A stretch of DNA of 64,000 nt from UBA5070 sp035352895 (GCA_035352895.1 DAOPYN010000008.1:43156-107155), one strand, 5' to 3'; positions 1 to 7,859 are shown, counted from the stretch's first letter. The notes: generated by a model not told the origin, from the letters alone. Numbers and translations are program-made.

Positions 1-2
1 GC

Positions 3-947
3 GCGCGCGGGGTGCGGCTTCGGTTCTTCCACGGCCGTGGCGGCACGATCTCGCGCGGCGCCGGTCCCACCCACCATTTCCTCGAGGCCCTCCCACCGGC
101 CTCGCTGGCCTCGGGACTTCGCATGACCGAACAGGGCGAGACCATCGCCCAGAAATACGCGAACCTGATCTCGGCGGTCTACAACCTGGAGCTGTTGTTC
201 GCGGGCGCCACCGACCGGTCGCTCCGTTCCAGCCGCGACGACGATCCCCGCCAGGACGCCATCCTGGAATCGCTCTCGAGTTGGAGCCGCGAGACCTACC
301 AGGGACTGGTGGAGGAAGAAGGATTCATTTCCTTCTTCGCGCAGGCCACGCCCATCGACGTCATCGAATCCAGCCGCATCGGTTCCCGTCCGGCCCGTCG
401 CACGGGCAAGCGGACGCTTTCCGACCTGCGGGCGATTCCCTGGGTGTTCTCGTGGGGCCAGTCCCGGTTCCACCTCACCGGCTGGTACGGCGTGGGCACG
501 GCCCTGGAGACCCTGCGCCGCGAACGGCCCGACGACTGGCGCCACCTGGCCGAAAGCCTGGAGGGGATGCCGCTTCTGCGCTACGTGGTGGCCAACGTGG
601 AAACCACCCTGGCCAACACGGACGAATCCGTCTGGGAACTCTACGCGGGCATGGTGGAAGATCCCGACCTGCGCGGGAAATTCCTGGAGCGGATCCGGCA
701 GGAATACCGCAAGTCCCGCGAGATGATCGCCCTCTTGTACCGGCTCCCCTTCGCCGAACGCCGTCCCCGTCTGGCCCGCAGCCTGGATCTGCGTTCGCAG
801 GCCCTGCGCAGGCTGCACCGCCTGCAGGTGGACCTGATCGTTCGCTGGCGGAAGATCCCGCCCCAGACCCCCGAATGGGAACAAGCTCTTTTGCAGCTTC
901 TGGTGACCGTCAACGCCATCGCCTCCGGTCTTCGCACCACAGGCTGA
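3..947 (+). CDS. ppc: Phosphoenolpyruvate carboxylase, C-terminal part (5' end outside window)
   Basis: The enzyme carboxylates phosphoenolpyruvate to oxaloacetate, an anaplerotic cytoplasmic step. The frame is open from the first bases of the window, so only the last ~315 residues are present. Visible family signatures are FFHGRGGTISRGAGP (the glycine-rich catalytic loop), TEQGETIAQKYA shortly after, and the C-terminus VNAIASGLRTTG, which matches the invariant PEPC tail ending in a glycine. The GTG at 12-14 is an internal codon, not a start. The stop at 945-947 is followed after 38 bp by the next gene on the same strand. In a Fibrobacter-like fermenter it would feed the reductive branch to succinate; that role is inferred. 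Confidence 0.96.
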   Translation, partial: ARGVRLRFFHGRGGTISRGAGPTHHFLEALPPASLASGLRMTEQGETIAQKYANLISAVYNLELLFAGATDRSLRSSRDDDPRQDAILESLSSWSRETYQGLVEEEGFISFFAQATPIDVIESSRIGSRPARRTGKRTLSDLRAIPWVFSWGQSRFHLTGWYGVGTALETLRRERPDDWRHLAESLEGMPLLRYVVANVETTLANTDESVWELYAGMVEDPDLRGKFLERIRQEYRKSREMIALLYRLPFAERRPRLARSLDLRSQALRRLHRLQVDLIVRWRKIPPQTPEWEQALLQLLVTVNAIASGLRTTG

Positions 948-985
948 CCAACTTCTTTCCAATCCACTCCGCGGAGGACTGATCC

Positions 986-1291
986 ATGATGATCGTGCAC
1001 GTCGACGTCCATGTCAAACCAGGCCAGGAGGAAGACTTCCTGCAAGCCACGGTGGTCAACGCCCGTGCGAGCCTCGCCGAACCGGGCGTGGCCCGCTTCG
1101 ACGTGGTGCGCGCGGTGGACGATCCGTCGCATTTCGTGCTGGTGGAAGCCTACCGCGACGACCAGGCGCCCGCGGCCCACAAGGAGACCGCCCACTACAG
1201 GACCTGGCGCGACCTGGTGGAACCCATGATGGCCAAGCCCCGCAGCTCGGTGAAGTTCCGCGAGGTCCATCCTACGGCGGACACCTGGTGA
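986..1291 (+). CDS. ABM-domain monooxygenase, LsrG/YgiN-like
   Basis: A 101-aa single-domain protein of the antibiotic-biosynthesis-monooxygenase (dimeric ferredoxin-like) fold. The pattern of an N-terminal beta strand (MIVHVDVHVKPG), the central FDVVRAVDDPSHFVLVEAYRD and the AHKETAHYRTWRD helix closely resembles LsrG and related quinol monooxygenases. The histidines in AHKETAHY align with conserved active-site positions of that group. The start is preceded by GGAGG inside a CTCCGCGGAG palindrome (967-976). Its stop overlaps the GTG start of the next gene by 4 bp (GTGA), so it is probably co-translated with the Fe-dependent dehydrogenase. The substrate cannot be read from sequence; a small quinone or reactive carbonyl is plausible. 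Confidence 0.85.
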   Translation: MMIVHVDVHVKPGQEEDFLQATVVNARASLAEPGVARFDVVRAVDDPSHFVLVEAYRDDQAPAAHKETAHYRTWRDLVEPMMAKPRSSVKFREVHPTADTW

Positions 1292-2427
1292 ACTGGGAGA
1301 TCCAGATCCCCCAGCGCGTCGTCTTCGGGGCGGGCAAGGCGATGGAGGCGGTCCCGCGGATCCTGGCGCTGGGAAACCGGATCGCGATGGTCACGGGCAG
1401 CGATCCCCGGCGTTCCCGGTGGCTGTCGCGGGCGCTGGAGGATCTTGGTGGACAGATTTTGACCCTCACTTGCCTGGGCGAGCCCACCCTGGACGTGCTC
1501 CGGGAGCGGCTGGACGAGATCCGCAGGTGGGGGGCGCAGGTGGTGGTGGGCATCGGCGGCGGAAGCGCGCTGGACCTGTCCAAGGCGCTGGCGGCCCTGG
1601 CCTTGGGCGGGGACGACCCCATGGAGCACCTGGAGGTGGTGGGAGGGGGCCAGCCCATTTCCCATCCGGGGCTGCCCTGCGTGACCATCCCCACCACTTC
1701 GGGAACCGGTGCGGAGGCCACGCGCAACGCGGTGATCGGCGCCTCGGGAGTGAAGGCCAGCCTGCGCGGCCCCCAGTTGATGCCCCGTCTGGCTGTGGTC
1801 GATCCCACCCTCGCACTTGGCGTTCCCGCCCACACCACCGCCTGCACCGGGCTGGACGCCCTTGTGCAGCTGGTGGAGCCCCTGGTCTCGCGGCACTCCA
1901 CGACATTTTCCGACGCCCTGTGCCGCGAGGGGATCCCCCGCTCGGTACGATCCCTCCCCCGTGCCATTCGCGACGGTTCCGACCTCGCGGCCCGCACCGA
2001 CCTGGCCGAGGCGTCCCTGTTTTCCGGAATGGCCCTCGCCAACGCCAAGCTCGGAGCGGTCCATGGCCTGGCGGCGCCGCTGGGCGGGCGGTTGGGCGCG
2101 CCCCACGGCGAGCTCTGCGCACGCCTGATGGTTCCGGTCTGGAAGGCCAATGTGAAGGCCCTGTCCGATCGGGAAGGCGGATTGGACCGCTACCGCGAGG
2201 TGGCGCGGCTTTTGTGCGGGTCTCCCGAGGCGGGGCTGGACGACGGTCTGGAGGTCCTGCGGACGCTTTCCGCCCTGGCGGGAAACCGCGGACTGTCGCA
2301 TTGGGGTCTGACGGGCGCCGACATCCCCGCCATGCGCGAGGCGGGACTGCGCGCCAGTTCCATGAAGGGAAACCCCGTGGACCTGCTCCCCGGCGAGATC
2401 GACGCGATCCTCGAGGAAGCCTTGTAG
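1288..2427 (+). CDS. Iron-containing alcohol dehydrogenase family protein
   Basis: A 379-aa NAD(P)-dependent, metal-dependent group III alcohol dehydrogenase. An N-terminal Rossmann-like half carries GIGGGSALDLSKA (residues ~87-99, nucleotide binding), followed by IPTTSGTGAEATRNAV. In the C-terminal helical metal domain the usual Asp is present in GLDALVQ, and the two later ligands are present in AVHGLAAPLGG and APHGELCA. The His normally four residues after the Asp is Gln here. This may mark a subfamily rather than a dead enzyme. Translation starts at a GTG overlapping the stop of the ABM gene (4 bp), implying coupling. A CCCTCGCGAGGG palindrome (2436-2447) lies between this stop and the convergent neighbour. 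Confidence 0.9.
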   Translation: MNWEIQIPQRVVFGAGKAMEAVPRILALGNRIAMVTGSDPRRSRWLSRALEDLGGQILTLTCLGEPTLDVLRERLDEIRRWGAQVVVGIGGGSALDLSKALAALALGGDDPMEHLEVVGGGQPISHPGLPCVTIPTTSGTGAEATRNAVIGASGVKASLRGPQLMPRLAVVDPTLALGVPAHTTACTGLDALVQLVEPLVSRHSTTFSDALCREGIPRSVRSLPRAIRDGSDLAARTDLAEASLFSGMALANAKLGAVHGLAAPLGGRLGAPHGELCARLMVPVWKANVKALSDREGGLDRYREVARLLCGSPEAGLDDGLEVLRTLSALAGNRGLSHWGLTGADIPAMREAGLRASSMKGNPVDLLPGEIDAILEEAL

Positions 2428-2455
2428 GAACCTTTCCCTCGCGAGGGGTCGGCGA

Positions 2456-2971
2456 TCAGTCGTCGTCGTCGGATACGGGCTGGGGAAGGACCAGGTCCAG
2501 GACCTCGAAGGGAGACTTGTTGTTGCGCTTGGCCAGCTCCTGGATGGTGAGCTGCTCGGACTCCACCACCAGTCCCTTCCCGCGCAATTGCGTGACCGCC
2601 TGGCTGGGCGTCTTGCCCGCGAGGATGGCCACCCGCTTCAGCTCGGCGCCCATGGCCGTTTCCACCAGCCGTCGGGACATTCCACCGCGATCCACCGAGG
2701 CGCTCTTTCCGGGTCCGACCACGGCGACGATCACCAGGACCAGAGCCGCCACCGCAAGCACGGCTCCCACCCACGACTTCAGATGCTTGACCAGCAGGAC
2801 GCGGTTCACCCACACATGGAGGACGGAAGCCAGCACCATCAGGATGCCAGCCAGCTCGTGGAGGCCCTTCACGTAGCCGCCCTTCAGGTCGAGCAGCATG
2901 CACAGGCCGGTGATGCCCACCGCCAGGAAGGCGGCGATGGTGAGTGGAGTGGCGATGGTCCGGGCGTTCAT
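2456..2971 (-). CDS. DUF4405-like small membrane protein
   Basis: A 171-aa protein starting MNARTIATPL, with an SD (GGAG) 7 nt upstream. It shows an N-terminal hydrophobic helix (~residues 8-27), a second around HELAGILMVLASVLHVWVNR and a third around WVGAVLAVAALVLVIVAVVG. This layout, with the histidine pairs in GLHELAG and VLHVWVNR, matches DUF4405 proteins, which resemble cytochrome-b-type heme-binding helices. The C-terminal ~90 residues are soluble and end in an acidic DDDD tail; they contain a segment (KTPSQAVTQLRGKGLVVESEQLTIQELAKRNN, shown here only as a landmark in 3.0-kb-side context at residues ~118-150) suggesting a small helical domain. It lies 71 bp downstream of marR on the same strand and is probably part of the same operon. 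A redox role at the membrane is inferred. Confidence 0.75.
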   Translation of the reverse strand: MNARTIATPLTIAAFLAVGITGLCMLLDLKGGYVKGLHELAGILMVLASVLHVWVNRVLLVKHLKSWVGAVLAVAALVLVIVAVVGPGKSASVDRGGMSRRLVETAMGAELKRVAILAGKTPSQAVTQLRGKGLVVESEQLTIQELAKRNNKSPFEVLDLVLPQPVSDDDD

Positions 2972-3042
2972 GGAAGTCTCCGAGGTCGAGTGGTGGATGT
3001 TTCCGTTGCCGGGAAGATAGACGCTTCCGGTCCCGCTCGAGC

Positions 3043-3501
3043 TCAGTCCCGGTCCATGGACCTCTCGGCCGCTTCCAGATTGGAACGGATCCGCGCGAGG
3101 GTCCGTTCGAACCGCTCGATCTCCCGGATCCCCAGACCGGCGTAGAACAAGTCGTTCATTTCCGCCGAAGCCTTGGCGTAGACCTCGTGGAGGGAGAGGT
3201 TCCTCGGCGTCAGCGAGACGCACCGCCGACGAGCATCGGCGGGATCCGGTCGGCGAACCACCTGTCCGTCGGCTTCCAACCGATCCAGCATCAGGGCCAG
3301 CGTGGACTTGTCCAGACGCGTTTCGTCCGACAGTTCCTTCTGCGAAAGGCTCCCCCGCTTCCACAGAGCGTACACGATCCTCCCCTGGGCCGGACTGAGT
3401 TCGTCCAGACCATGGGATTTCAGGACGCGCGCGAACACCCGACCGGACAACTGGTGGACCTGCGCCAGGAGCACGCCTCCTTCGCGTGGCGTGCCGCCCA
3501 T
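3043..3501 (-). CDS. MarR family transcriptional regulator
   Basis: A 152-aa winged-helix repressor. The DNA-binding core is visible as LSPAQGRIVYALWKRG, SLSQKELSDETRLDKSTL (recognition helix) and the wing DRLEADGQVVRRPDPADAR, with the conserved D-R-R of MarR wings. Flanking helices form the dimerisation domain. Its ATG directly abuts the TGA of the upstream oxidase-like gene (TGAATG), so the two are co-transcribed. The likely target is the perfect palindrome at 3997-4010 in front of the operon, giving autoregulation; the inducing ligand is unknown. Confidence 0.92.
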   Translation of the reverse strand: MGGTPREGGVLLAQVHQLSGRVFARVLKSHGLDELSPAQGRIVYALWKRGSLSQKELSDETRLDKSTLALMLDRLEADGQVVRRPDPADARRRCVSLTPRNLSLHEVYAKASAEMNDLFYAGLGIREIERFERTLARIRSNLEAAERSMDRD

Positions 3502-3978
3502 TCAGGCGAGCTCCGGCACCGACCGCGGATCGAACTGTGAGACGGCCAATCCGTGGTAGTAGCGAGCCCTGGCAGGGTGGAACCCGAAAACCGTGAAATC
3601 GCCCCCGTCCAATCCTCCGGGATAGTACATGGCCCACGAATCGGTCCAGATCCCCCGGCGGATGGCGGGATCCAGGATTTCCACGACCTCCCCTTGGAGA
3701 GTCAGGCCCTCGAACCTCTGCGCATCGGCGAAGTAGATGGCCGCCTTGGGATTGGCGCGCAGCTGCCGCACCTTGGTGCTGGATGTATTGGTGGCGATCC
3801 AGGTGGAGAACCCCTTGGGCAGGGCCGAAGCCCCGGCCTCGAAGCATCCCGGGCGCACCACCCGGAGATTGAACAGCGTGCGTGCGTCAGGGTAATCGTT
3901 CTGGTGGTCCCAGGTGGACAACACCAGGTTCTCCGCCCGTTGGACAAGGTTCCAGGAAGCGATCACGGATTCGTTCAT
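3502..3978 (-). CDS. Pyridoxamine 5'-phosphate oxidase-like flavin protein
   Basis: A 158-aa protein with the split-barrel fold of the PNPOx/general-stress-protein-26 group. Supporting segments are LVLSTWDHQNDYPDARTLFNL, TNTSSTKVRQLRANPKAAIYFAD (typical of FMN- or F420-binding members) and LQGEVVEILDPAIRRGIW. The start was set at MNESVIAS rather than the upstream in-frame ATG because GGAGGT stands 7 nt before this ATG and itself overlaps the earlier ATG. It is first in an operon with marR and the DUF4405 gene. The probable role is reduction or detoxification of a small compound sensed by MarR; this is inferred from context. Confidence 0.85.
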   Translation of the reverse strand: MNESVIASWNLVQRAENLVLSTWDHQNDYPDARTLFNLRVVRPGCFEAGASALPKGFSTWIATNTSSTKVRQLRANPKAAIYFADAQRFEGLTLQGEVVEILDPAIRRGIWTDSWAMYYPGGLDGGDFTVFGFHPARARYYHGLAVSQFDPRSVPELA

Positions 3979-3996
3979 GTACGGCACCTCCATTTG

Positions 3997-4010
3997 GTTT
4001 TATCTAAAAC
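3997..4010. promoter_or_regulatory. Candidate MarR operator palindrome
   Basis: GTTTTA-TC-TAAAAC is a perfect inverted repeat with a 2-nt centre, 19 bp upstream of the oxidase-like gene start. On the minus strand it covers a TAGATA that could serve as the -10 element. An AT-rich palindrome in an otherwise GC-rich sequence, directly ahead of an operon containing marR, is the usual arrangement of an autoregulatory MarR site. Confidence 0.6.
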
Positions 4011-4089
4011 TATTTACCTCGTGCACCGGCGTCAACTCGCAAACACGCCGCCGGATGCCCCCTCCCCTCTGGTTCTACCTTGCCCTCCC

Positions 4090-4821
4090 GTGGACTGCCA
4101 AAAACGCATCGGTCTGGCACGGGCCATCAACAAGAGCGGACACGCCTCGCGAAGCCAAGCGGAGAAGCTGGTGGCCTCCGGCGTGGTGCGCCTGAACGGA
4201 AGGGTGGTCCGCGACCCCGAAGCTCCCACCCGCGCGGGCGACAGGATCGAGATCGAAGGCAAACCCCTGGCGAGCGCCTCCAAGGTGTACCTGATGCTCA
4301 ACAAGCCCCGCGGCCTGGTGACCACCGCCAGCGACGAGAAGAGCCGCCCCACGGTCTACCAGTGCATCCAGGGCATGGATCTGCCCCACGTGGGTCCGGT
4401 GGGCCGCCTGGACATGGCCAGCGAAGGGCTTCTGCTGTTCACCAACGACACCGCCTGGGCCGACCGCCTCCTGGATCCCGCCCGCGGCATCCCCAAGACC
4501 TACCACGTCCAGACCCACCGTCTGGTGACGGACCAGGAATTGTCACGGATGGAACAGGGCATTTTCGACAGAGGGGAAACGCTCCGGGCCGCCTCGGCGC
4601 GCATTCTCCGCCAAGGCGAAAAGACCTGCTGGCTGGAGATCGTCCTTTGCGAAGGCAAGAACCGCGAGATCCGACGAATGCTGGAGGCCCTGGGCATCGA
4701 GGTGGAACGCCTGGTGCGGGTGGCGCTGGGGCCTCTGGTCCTGGGCGATCTGGCCAAGGGGACGGCCAGGAAACTGACACCCGCGGAACTCGATGGATTG
4801 GATAGATTCGAACATCGGTGA
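4090..4821 (+). CDS. RsuA/RluB-family rRNA pseudouridine synthase
   Basis: A 243-aa enzyme isomerising a specific uridine in ribosomal RNA. The N-terminal S4 RNA-binding domain spans about residues 1-60 (RIGLARAINKSGHASRSQAE, then VVRLNGRVV). The catalytic domain holds NKPRGLVTT and GRLDMASEGLLLFTND, whose Asp is the invariant catalytic residue, followed by KTYHV and GKNREIRRML. The frame remains open far upstream (to 3553), but that part is antisense to the divergent operon. GTG at 4090 gives the S4 domain its normal N-terminus, so it was chosen. RluB, RluE and RluF cannot be separated by eye. Confidence 0.9.
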   Translation: MDCQKRIGLARAINKSGHASRSQAEKLVASGVVRLNGRVVRDPEAPTRAGDRIEIEGKPLASASKVYLMLNKPRGLVTTASDEKSRPTVYQCIQGMDLPHVGPVGRLDMASEGLLLFTNDTAWADRLLDPARGIPKTYHVQTHRLVTDQELSRMEQGIFDRGETLRAASARILRQGEKTCWLEIVLCEGKNREIRRMLEALGIEVERLVRVALGPLVLGDLAKGTARKLTPAELDGLDRFEHR

Positions 4822-4918
4822 CGAGGCTCCGACGCCTCCCCAGCCCTCCCCTTCCCCGAAGGACCCGCAATGCTTCCATCCTCGCTTCGCTCCTTGTGGA
4901 GGCATCCTGTTCCACTCG

Positions 4919-5119
4919 ATGGACGGCTCCGATCGGGAACTGTCCATGGAATTGCGGAGCGTTTCGGGAACCCTGCTCGAGGCCCGGTCGGGTGCCCCGG
5001 GACGGCGCGGATGGGTCTTCGACGGATCGCGCCTTCCCTCCCTGCTCGTGGTGCGCTTGCGATCCGGCGGATCCGCTTGGGTTTCCAGGAAATTCGCCAA
5101 TCCCGTCGCTGGGCATTGA
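4919..5119 (+). pseudogene. Orphan secretion-tail-like fragment (T9SS/FlgD-type), possibly a small gene
   Basis: The 361-bp stretch between the pseudouridine synthase and the TPR gene contains a 66-codon open frame. Its pattern (ELSMELRSVSGTLLEAR, then FDGSRLPSLLVVRLRSGG, then AWVSRKF) resembles the C-terminal sorting tails of secreted Fibrobacterota/Bacteroidota proteins, where an LPxGxYxVRxxxG strand precedes a basic end. There is no signal peptide and no good SD at the right distance. It could be the 3' remnant of a lost secreted-protein gene. The resemblance is by eye only; a chance reading frame remains possible. Confidence 0.35.
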
Positions 5120-5182
5120 CCGAAACGGCCAAGATGGCTCGTCATTTACATTGGACTTCGCTCCTCCCACGAAAGCACCGCC

Positions 5183-6211
5183 ATGCACCTCCGTTCCATC
5201 CTCGGCCCAACCCTTCTCCTGGCGAGCGGCATCTTGGCCGCCTCCCAGGTGCTCCCGAAATACGAGACCCTCCTGGATGCCAGGAAGAACACGGAGGTTG
5301 TGCAGAAATTGTCATCAACCTCCATCAAACGGGGATACCTGGAGGAATACTACCTGGGACGAGCCTACTTCGCGCTGGAGGACGACGAAAAGGCCCAGAA
5401 GCACCTGCTGGCCTCCATCCGCCTGGATTCGAGCTTCCTTCCGGCCCACGACATCCTCGCCGGCAGCTACTTCTATTCGGGCAACAAGGCGGCGGCAGAA
5501 ACGGAGTACCTGACCTGCCTGCGTCTGGACAAGCGCCACGCTCGCAGCCACCACATGCTGGGCTTCATCCTCCAGGAGTCTTCGCACCCGAAGGAGGCCG
5601 CCGAACACTTCGTCTTGGCCGCCCAACTCGATTCCAGCCGCTCCGACTACCTGCATCGGGCGGGTTTGAGCCTGTACGACCTGGGCCGTTTCGCGGAAGC
5701 CGCCTCGTGGTTCCATTCGGAGTGGAAGCGCGACACCCAAAGCTACGCCGCCACCAGCCTCCTCATGGAAAGCCACTACCGAGCCGGCCGCGACGACCTG
5801 GGGGAGGCATGGAAGCCACGGCTCGTCGCGATCTGGAAGAAATCCACCGATCCCACCTTGCGGCAACTGGGCTTCTTCCAATTCGACGAATTCGCACACA
5901 AGCAACTGCGCGCCATCGCCACGGAGAACTTCCAGCCGGAGGGTGAACTCTACTACCACTGGTCCGTCCACATCCAGGACCCGAGCGGCAAACGGATCAA
6001 ATCCGTCAACCTGGAATCCTCGGCGGCCCTGCGCGAGATGGGCACTCCCTACATCGTCGGCGTCGACCAGTACGAGGCCACCGGAAAGACCCACCGCACC
6101 ACCAACATCGGTTTCGGCAAGCTCCCCACCTACCGCGAATTCAAGAACCTGGTTCGCAAGGAACTGGACCAAGGCCTGGAAACCTCCGCCAAGGCAACGT
6201 ATCCCAGATAG
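5183..6211 (+). CDS. Secreted TPR-repeat protein
   Basis: A 342-aa protein with a signal peptide (MHLRSILGPTLLLASGILAAS) and about four to five tetratricopeptide units between residues ~45 and 190. Examples are GYLEEYYLGRAYFALEDDEK, FLPAHDILAGSYFYSGNKAA and ARSHHMLGFILQESSHPKEA, with the usual small residues at TPR positions 8 and 20. The last ~100 residues form a different domain (GELYYHWSVHIQDPSGKRIK onward) of unrecognised type, rich in beta-strand-like segments. TPRs mediate protein-protein contact, here probably in the periplasm. No function can be assigned. Confidence 0.8.
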   Translation: MHLRSILGPTLLLASGILAASQVLPKYETLLDARKNTEVVQKLSSTSIKRGYLEEYYLGRAYFALEDDEKAQKHLLASIRLDSSFLPAHDILAGSYFYSGNKAAAETEYLTCLRLDKRHARSHHMLGFILQESSHPKEAAEHFVLAAQLDSSRSDYLHRAGLSLYDLGRFAEAASWFHSEWKRDTQSYAATSLLMESHYRAGRDDLGEAWKPRLVAIWKKSTDPTLRQLGFFQFDEFAHKQLRAIATENFQPEGELYYHWSVHIQDPSGKRIKSVNLESSAALREMGTPYIVGVDQYEATGKTHRTTNIGFGKLPTYREFKNLVRKELDQGLETSAKATYPR

Positions 6212-6358
6212 GATCTAGTCCCACGGCTTGAGACTCCGGACCTGCGTTGGTCCAGGGCGCAAGCCATGCGGAAAAAAGCTGCCGCAGGTGGATGTGGAGG
6301 TGACACCACCGGCTCCGAACGGTGTCCAACTCCCAGAACCCACCACCGGAGCCCCACC

Positions 6359-7525
6359 ATGCCCAGTACCCCGTGCCGGACCGTCGTCCGCCATGCCAGC
6401 CCCTACCGGATCGAATCCACCCCCGAAGCGTCCCAGCGCTTCCAGGCCACCCTGGAGGCCTTCACCGACCGTTTCCTGGAGCTTGTCGAGCAGGACCTGG
6501 GCGAATTCATCGACGCCCGATTGGCCTTGGGGGCCGCCAGTGGCCTCGAGGTGGAACGCTCGCGGGGCGAATACGCAGTGGAGCTTCTCACCTTCGGCAT
6601 CCTGCGGGAGGAGTACGCGGTGCTGGCCGGGCGCACGCCACCGGCCACCCGCGAGCGGATGCGTTCCTTGTGGCGGCTGCGCAGCGACGACCCCGCCCAG
6701 AAACCTTGGGCGGACACCGAGCGCGCCCGATTGTTCTCCACCCTTCTGGCCCTCCCCCGCCAGGAATTCCTGGAGCCGGCCCAGGACCCCATCCTGGTGG
6801 ACTGGCTGGAATCCACCGGGGAATTCGTGCAGGAAGCCCTGCGGATGCGTCCCTGGCTGGACGGCGTGGGGGTGTTCTGGAGCGGCGTCGAATTCACCGA
6901 AGCCACACGAAGGCTGGCGGAGCGTTTCCAGGATGAGGCACGCCAGGAATTGTCCGAGTGGACCCGAGGGGTGGAGGATTTCCGCGACCGTGTCCTGTCG
7001 GAATCCTCATCCCGCGAGGACCTGTTCCTGATCACCCGAAGCGAACGCATGTACCACCTGAACATGGTGGGCGCCGAGGCGATGAACCGCGGATTCCGCC
7101 CGGGATTCGAGAAGCGTCCCCGCAAGGTCGTGCTGGTGCCCGGTTGCATGCGATCGCGAGACGACCGTTCCTGCATGGCCCTGCGGCGCGGCACCGACAT
7201 CTCCTGCGCCCACTGCGATTCCGATTGCAACGTCTCCAAGCTGACCGAACTGGGCGAAGAACGGGACTTCAAGGTCTTCGTGGTCCCCCACGCTTCCACC
7301 TTCACCGCCTGGCTCGAACGCTGGCGCGAGGACGGCCGGACCGCACTGGTGGCGGCCGCCTGCCCGCTGCACCTGGTCTCGGGAGGCTACGAAATGCGCG
7401 CCCTGGGCCTTCAAGCCCAATGCGTCTTCCTCCGCTACAGCGGCTGCAAGCGCCACTGGGACCCCTCCGGCACCCCCACCGAAATCGACACGGACCGCCT
7501 CCTCGAACTCCTCTCCGCATCCTGA
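6359..7525 (+). CDS. DUF116 domain-containing protein
   Basis: A 388-aa protein. The first ~250 residues are helical and unrecognised. The C-terminal ~130 residues match DUF116, a cysteine-rich domain: VLVPGCMRS, then SCMALRR, CAHCDSDCNVSKL and a mixed alpha/beta stretch (FKVFVVPHASTF), with further cysteines in AACPLHLVSGGYEMRALGL and YSGCKRHW. Clustered Cys residues suggest metal or Fe-S binding. The start at MPSTPC was preferred over the upstream ATG at 6266 because GGAG lies 7 nt before it and the extra N-terminal residues look non-coding. It faces the radical-SAM pair convergently across a palindrome-rich gap. Function unknown. Confidence 0.75.
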   Translation: MPSTPCRTVVRHASPYRIESTPEASQRFQATLEAFTDRFLELVEQDLGEFIDARLALGAASGLEVERSRGEYAVELLTFGILREEYAVLAGRTPPATRERMRSLWRLRSDDPAQKPWADTERARLFSTLLALPRQEFLEPAQDPILVDWLESTGEFVQEALRMRPWLDGVGVFWSGVEFTEATRRLAERFQDEARQELSEWTRGVEDFRDRVLSESSSREDLFLITRSERMYHLNMVGAEAMNRGFRPGFEKRPRKVVLVPGCMRSRDDRSCMALRRGTDISCAHCDSDCNVSKLTELGEERDFKVFVVPHASTFTAWLERWREDGRTALVAAACPLHLVSGGYEMRALGLQAQCVFLRYSGCKRHWDPSGTPTEIDTDRLLELLSAS

Positions 7526-7628
7526 CAGATTCCGGCAATAAAGTGTTGCGAACCGAACGATGGGGGTCCAGGGGGGCGAGGTTCATCGCAGGCCGTGGGC
7601 CAGGAGGATATCAATCGCGCCCCAAATG

Positions 7629-7678
7629 GTCCCGCCAGTGTAGGGACGCAACATTTTGCGTCCGTACGGTGGCGGGAC
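7629..7678. repeat. REP/MITE-like long imperfect palindrome
   Basis: Two 23-nt arms surround a 4-nt loop (CATT at 7652-7655). The inner arms GGACGCAA/TTGCGTCC and the outer arms GTCCCGCCA/TGGCGGGAC pair perfectly, with only about three mismatches between them. This is the form of a REP or short MITE-type dispersed element. In RNA it would make a long stable hairpin between the two convergent genes and could also stop transcription from either side, although no T-tract follows. Confidence 0.6.
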
Positions 7679-7729
7679 GGGCAATGCCGTTCCAGTCAAA
7701 GCCCCCCGACGCGGTGGTCCCTGAAGATG

Positions 7730-7793
7730 TACAGAAGGGGCGCCGGGCCCCGTCGGCGAAGCGGATGGGGTCTTGTCGAACGACCCTTCTGTA
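7730..7793. repeat. Inverted repeat, 10-bp arms
   Basis: TACAGAAGGG at 7730-7739 is the exact reverse complement of CCCTTCTGTA at 7784-7793, with a 44-bp GC-rich spacer. It may be the terminal repeats of a short element or the base of a hairpin. No gene lies inside. Confidence 0.5.
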
Positions 7794-7801
7794 AACTGGC
7801 A

Positions 7802-7817
7802 CAGGGTACATACCCTG
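7802..7817. repeat. Short perfect palindrome
   Basis: CAGGGTA-CA-TACCCTG forms 7-bp arms with a 2-nt centre. A partial copy of its half-site (GGTACAGGG) follows at about 7825-7833. It could be a regulator site or part of the same repeat cluster; nothing in the sequence decides this. Confidence 0.4.
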
Positions 7818-7859
7818 CAAACGAGGTACAGGGCGAAAGCCATGGCAAAGAAATCGAGG

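Larger units (their letters stand above)
7526..7859. other. Non-coding, palindrome-rich intergenic region
   Basis: These 334 bp between two convergent genes carry no convincing gene; the short open frames here have no SD and no recognisable protein pattern. The region holds three separate inverted-repeat structures, annotated individually: 7629-7678, 7730-7793 and 7802-7817. Confidence 0.7.

Noticed and set aside
2436..2447. CCCTCGCGAGGG palindrome as a bidirectional terminator
   Set aside because: The arms leave almost no loop and no T-tract follows; kept only as a note in the dehydrogenase entry.
6238..6253. GGACC/GGTCC hairpin after the TPR gene as a terminator
   Set aside because: Stem of only 5 bp, loop of 6 nt and no T-tract.
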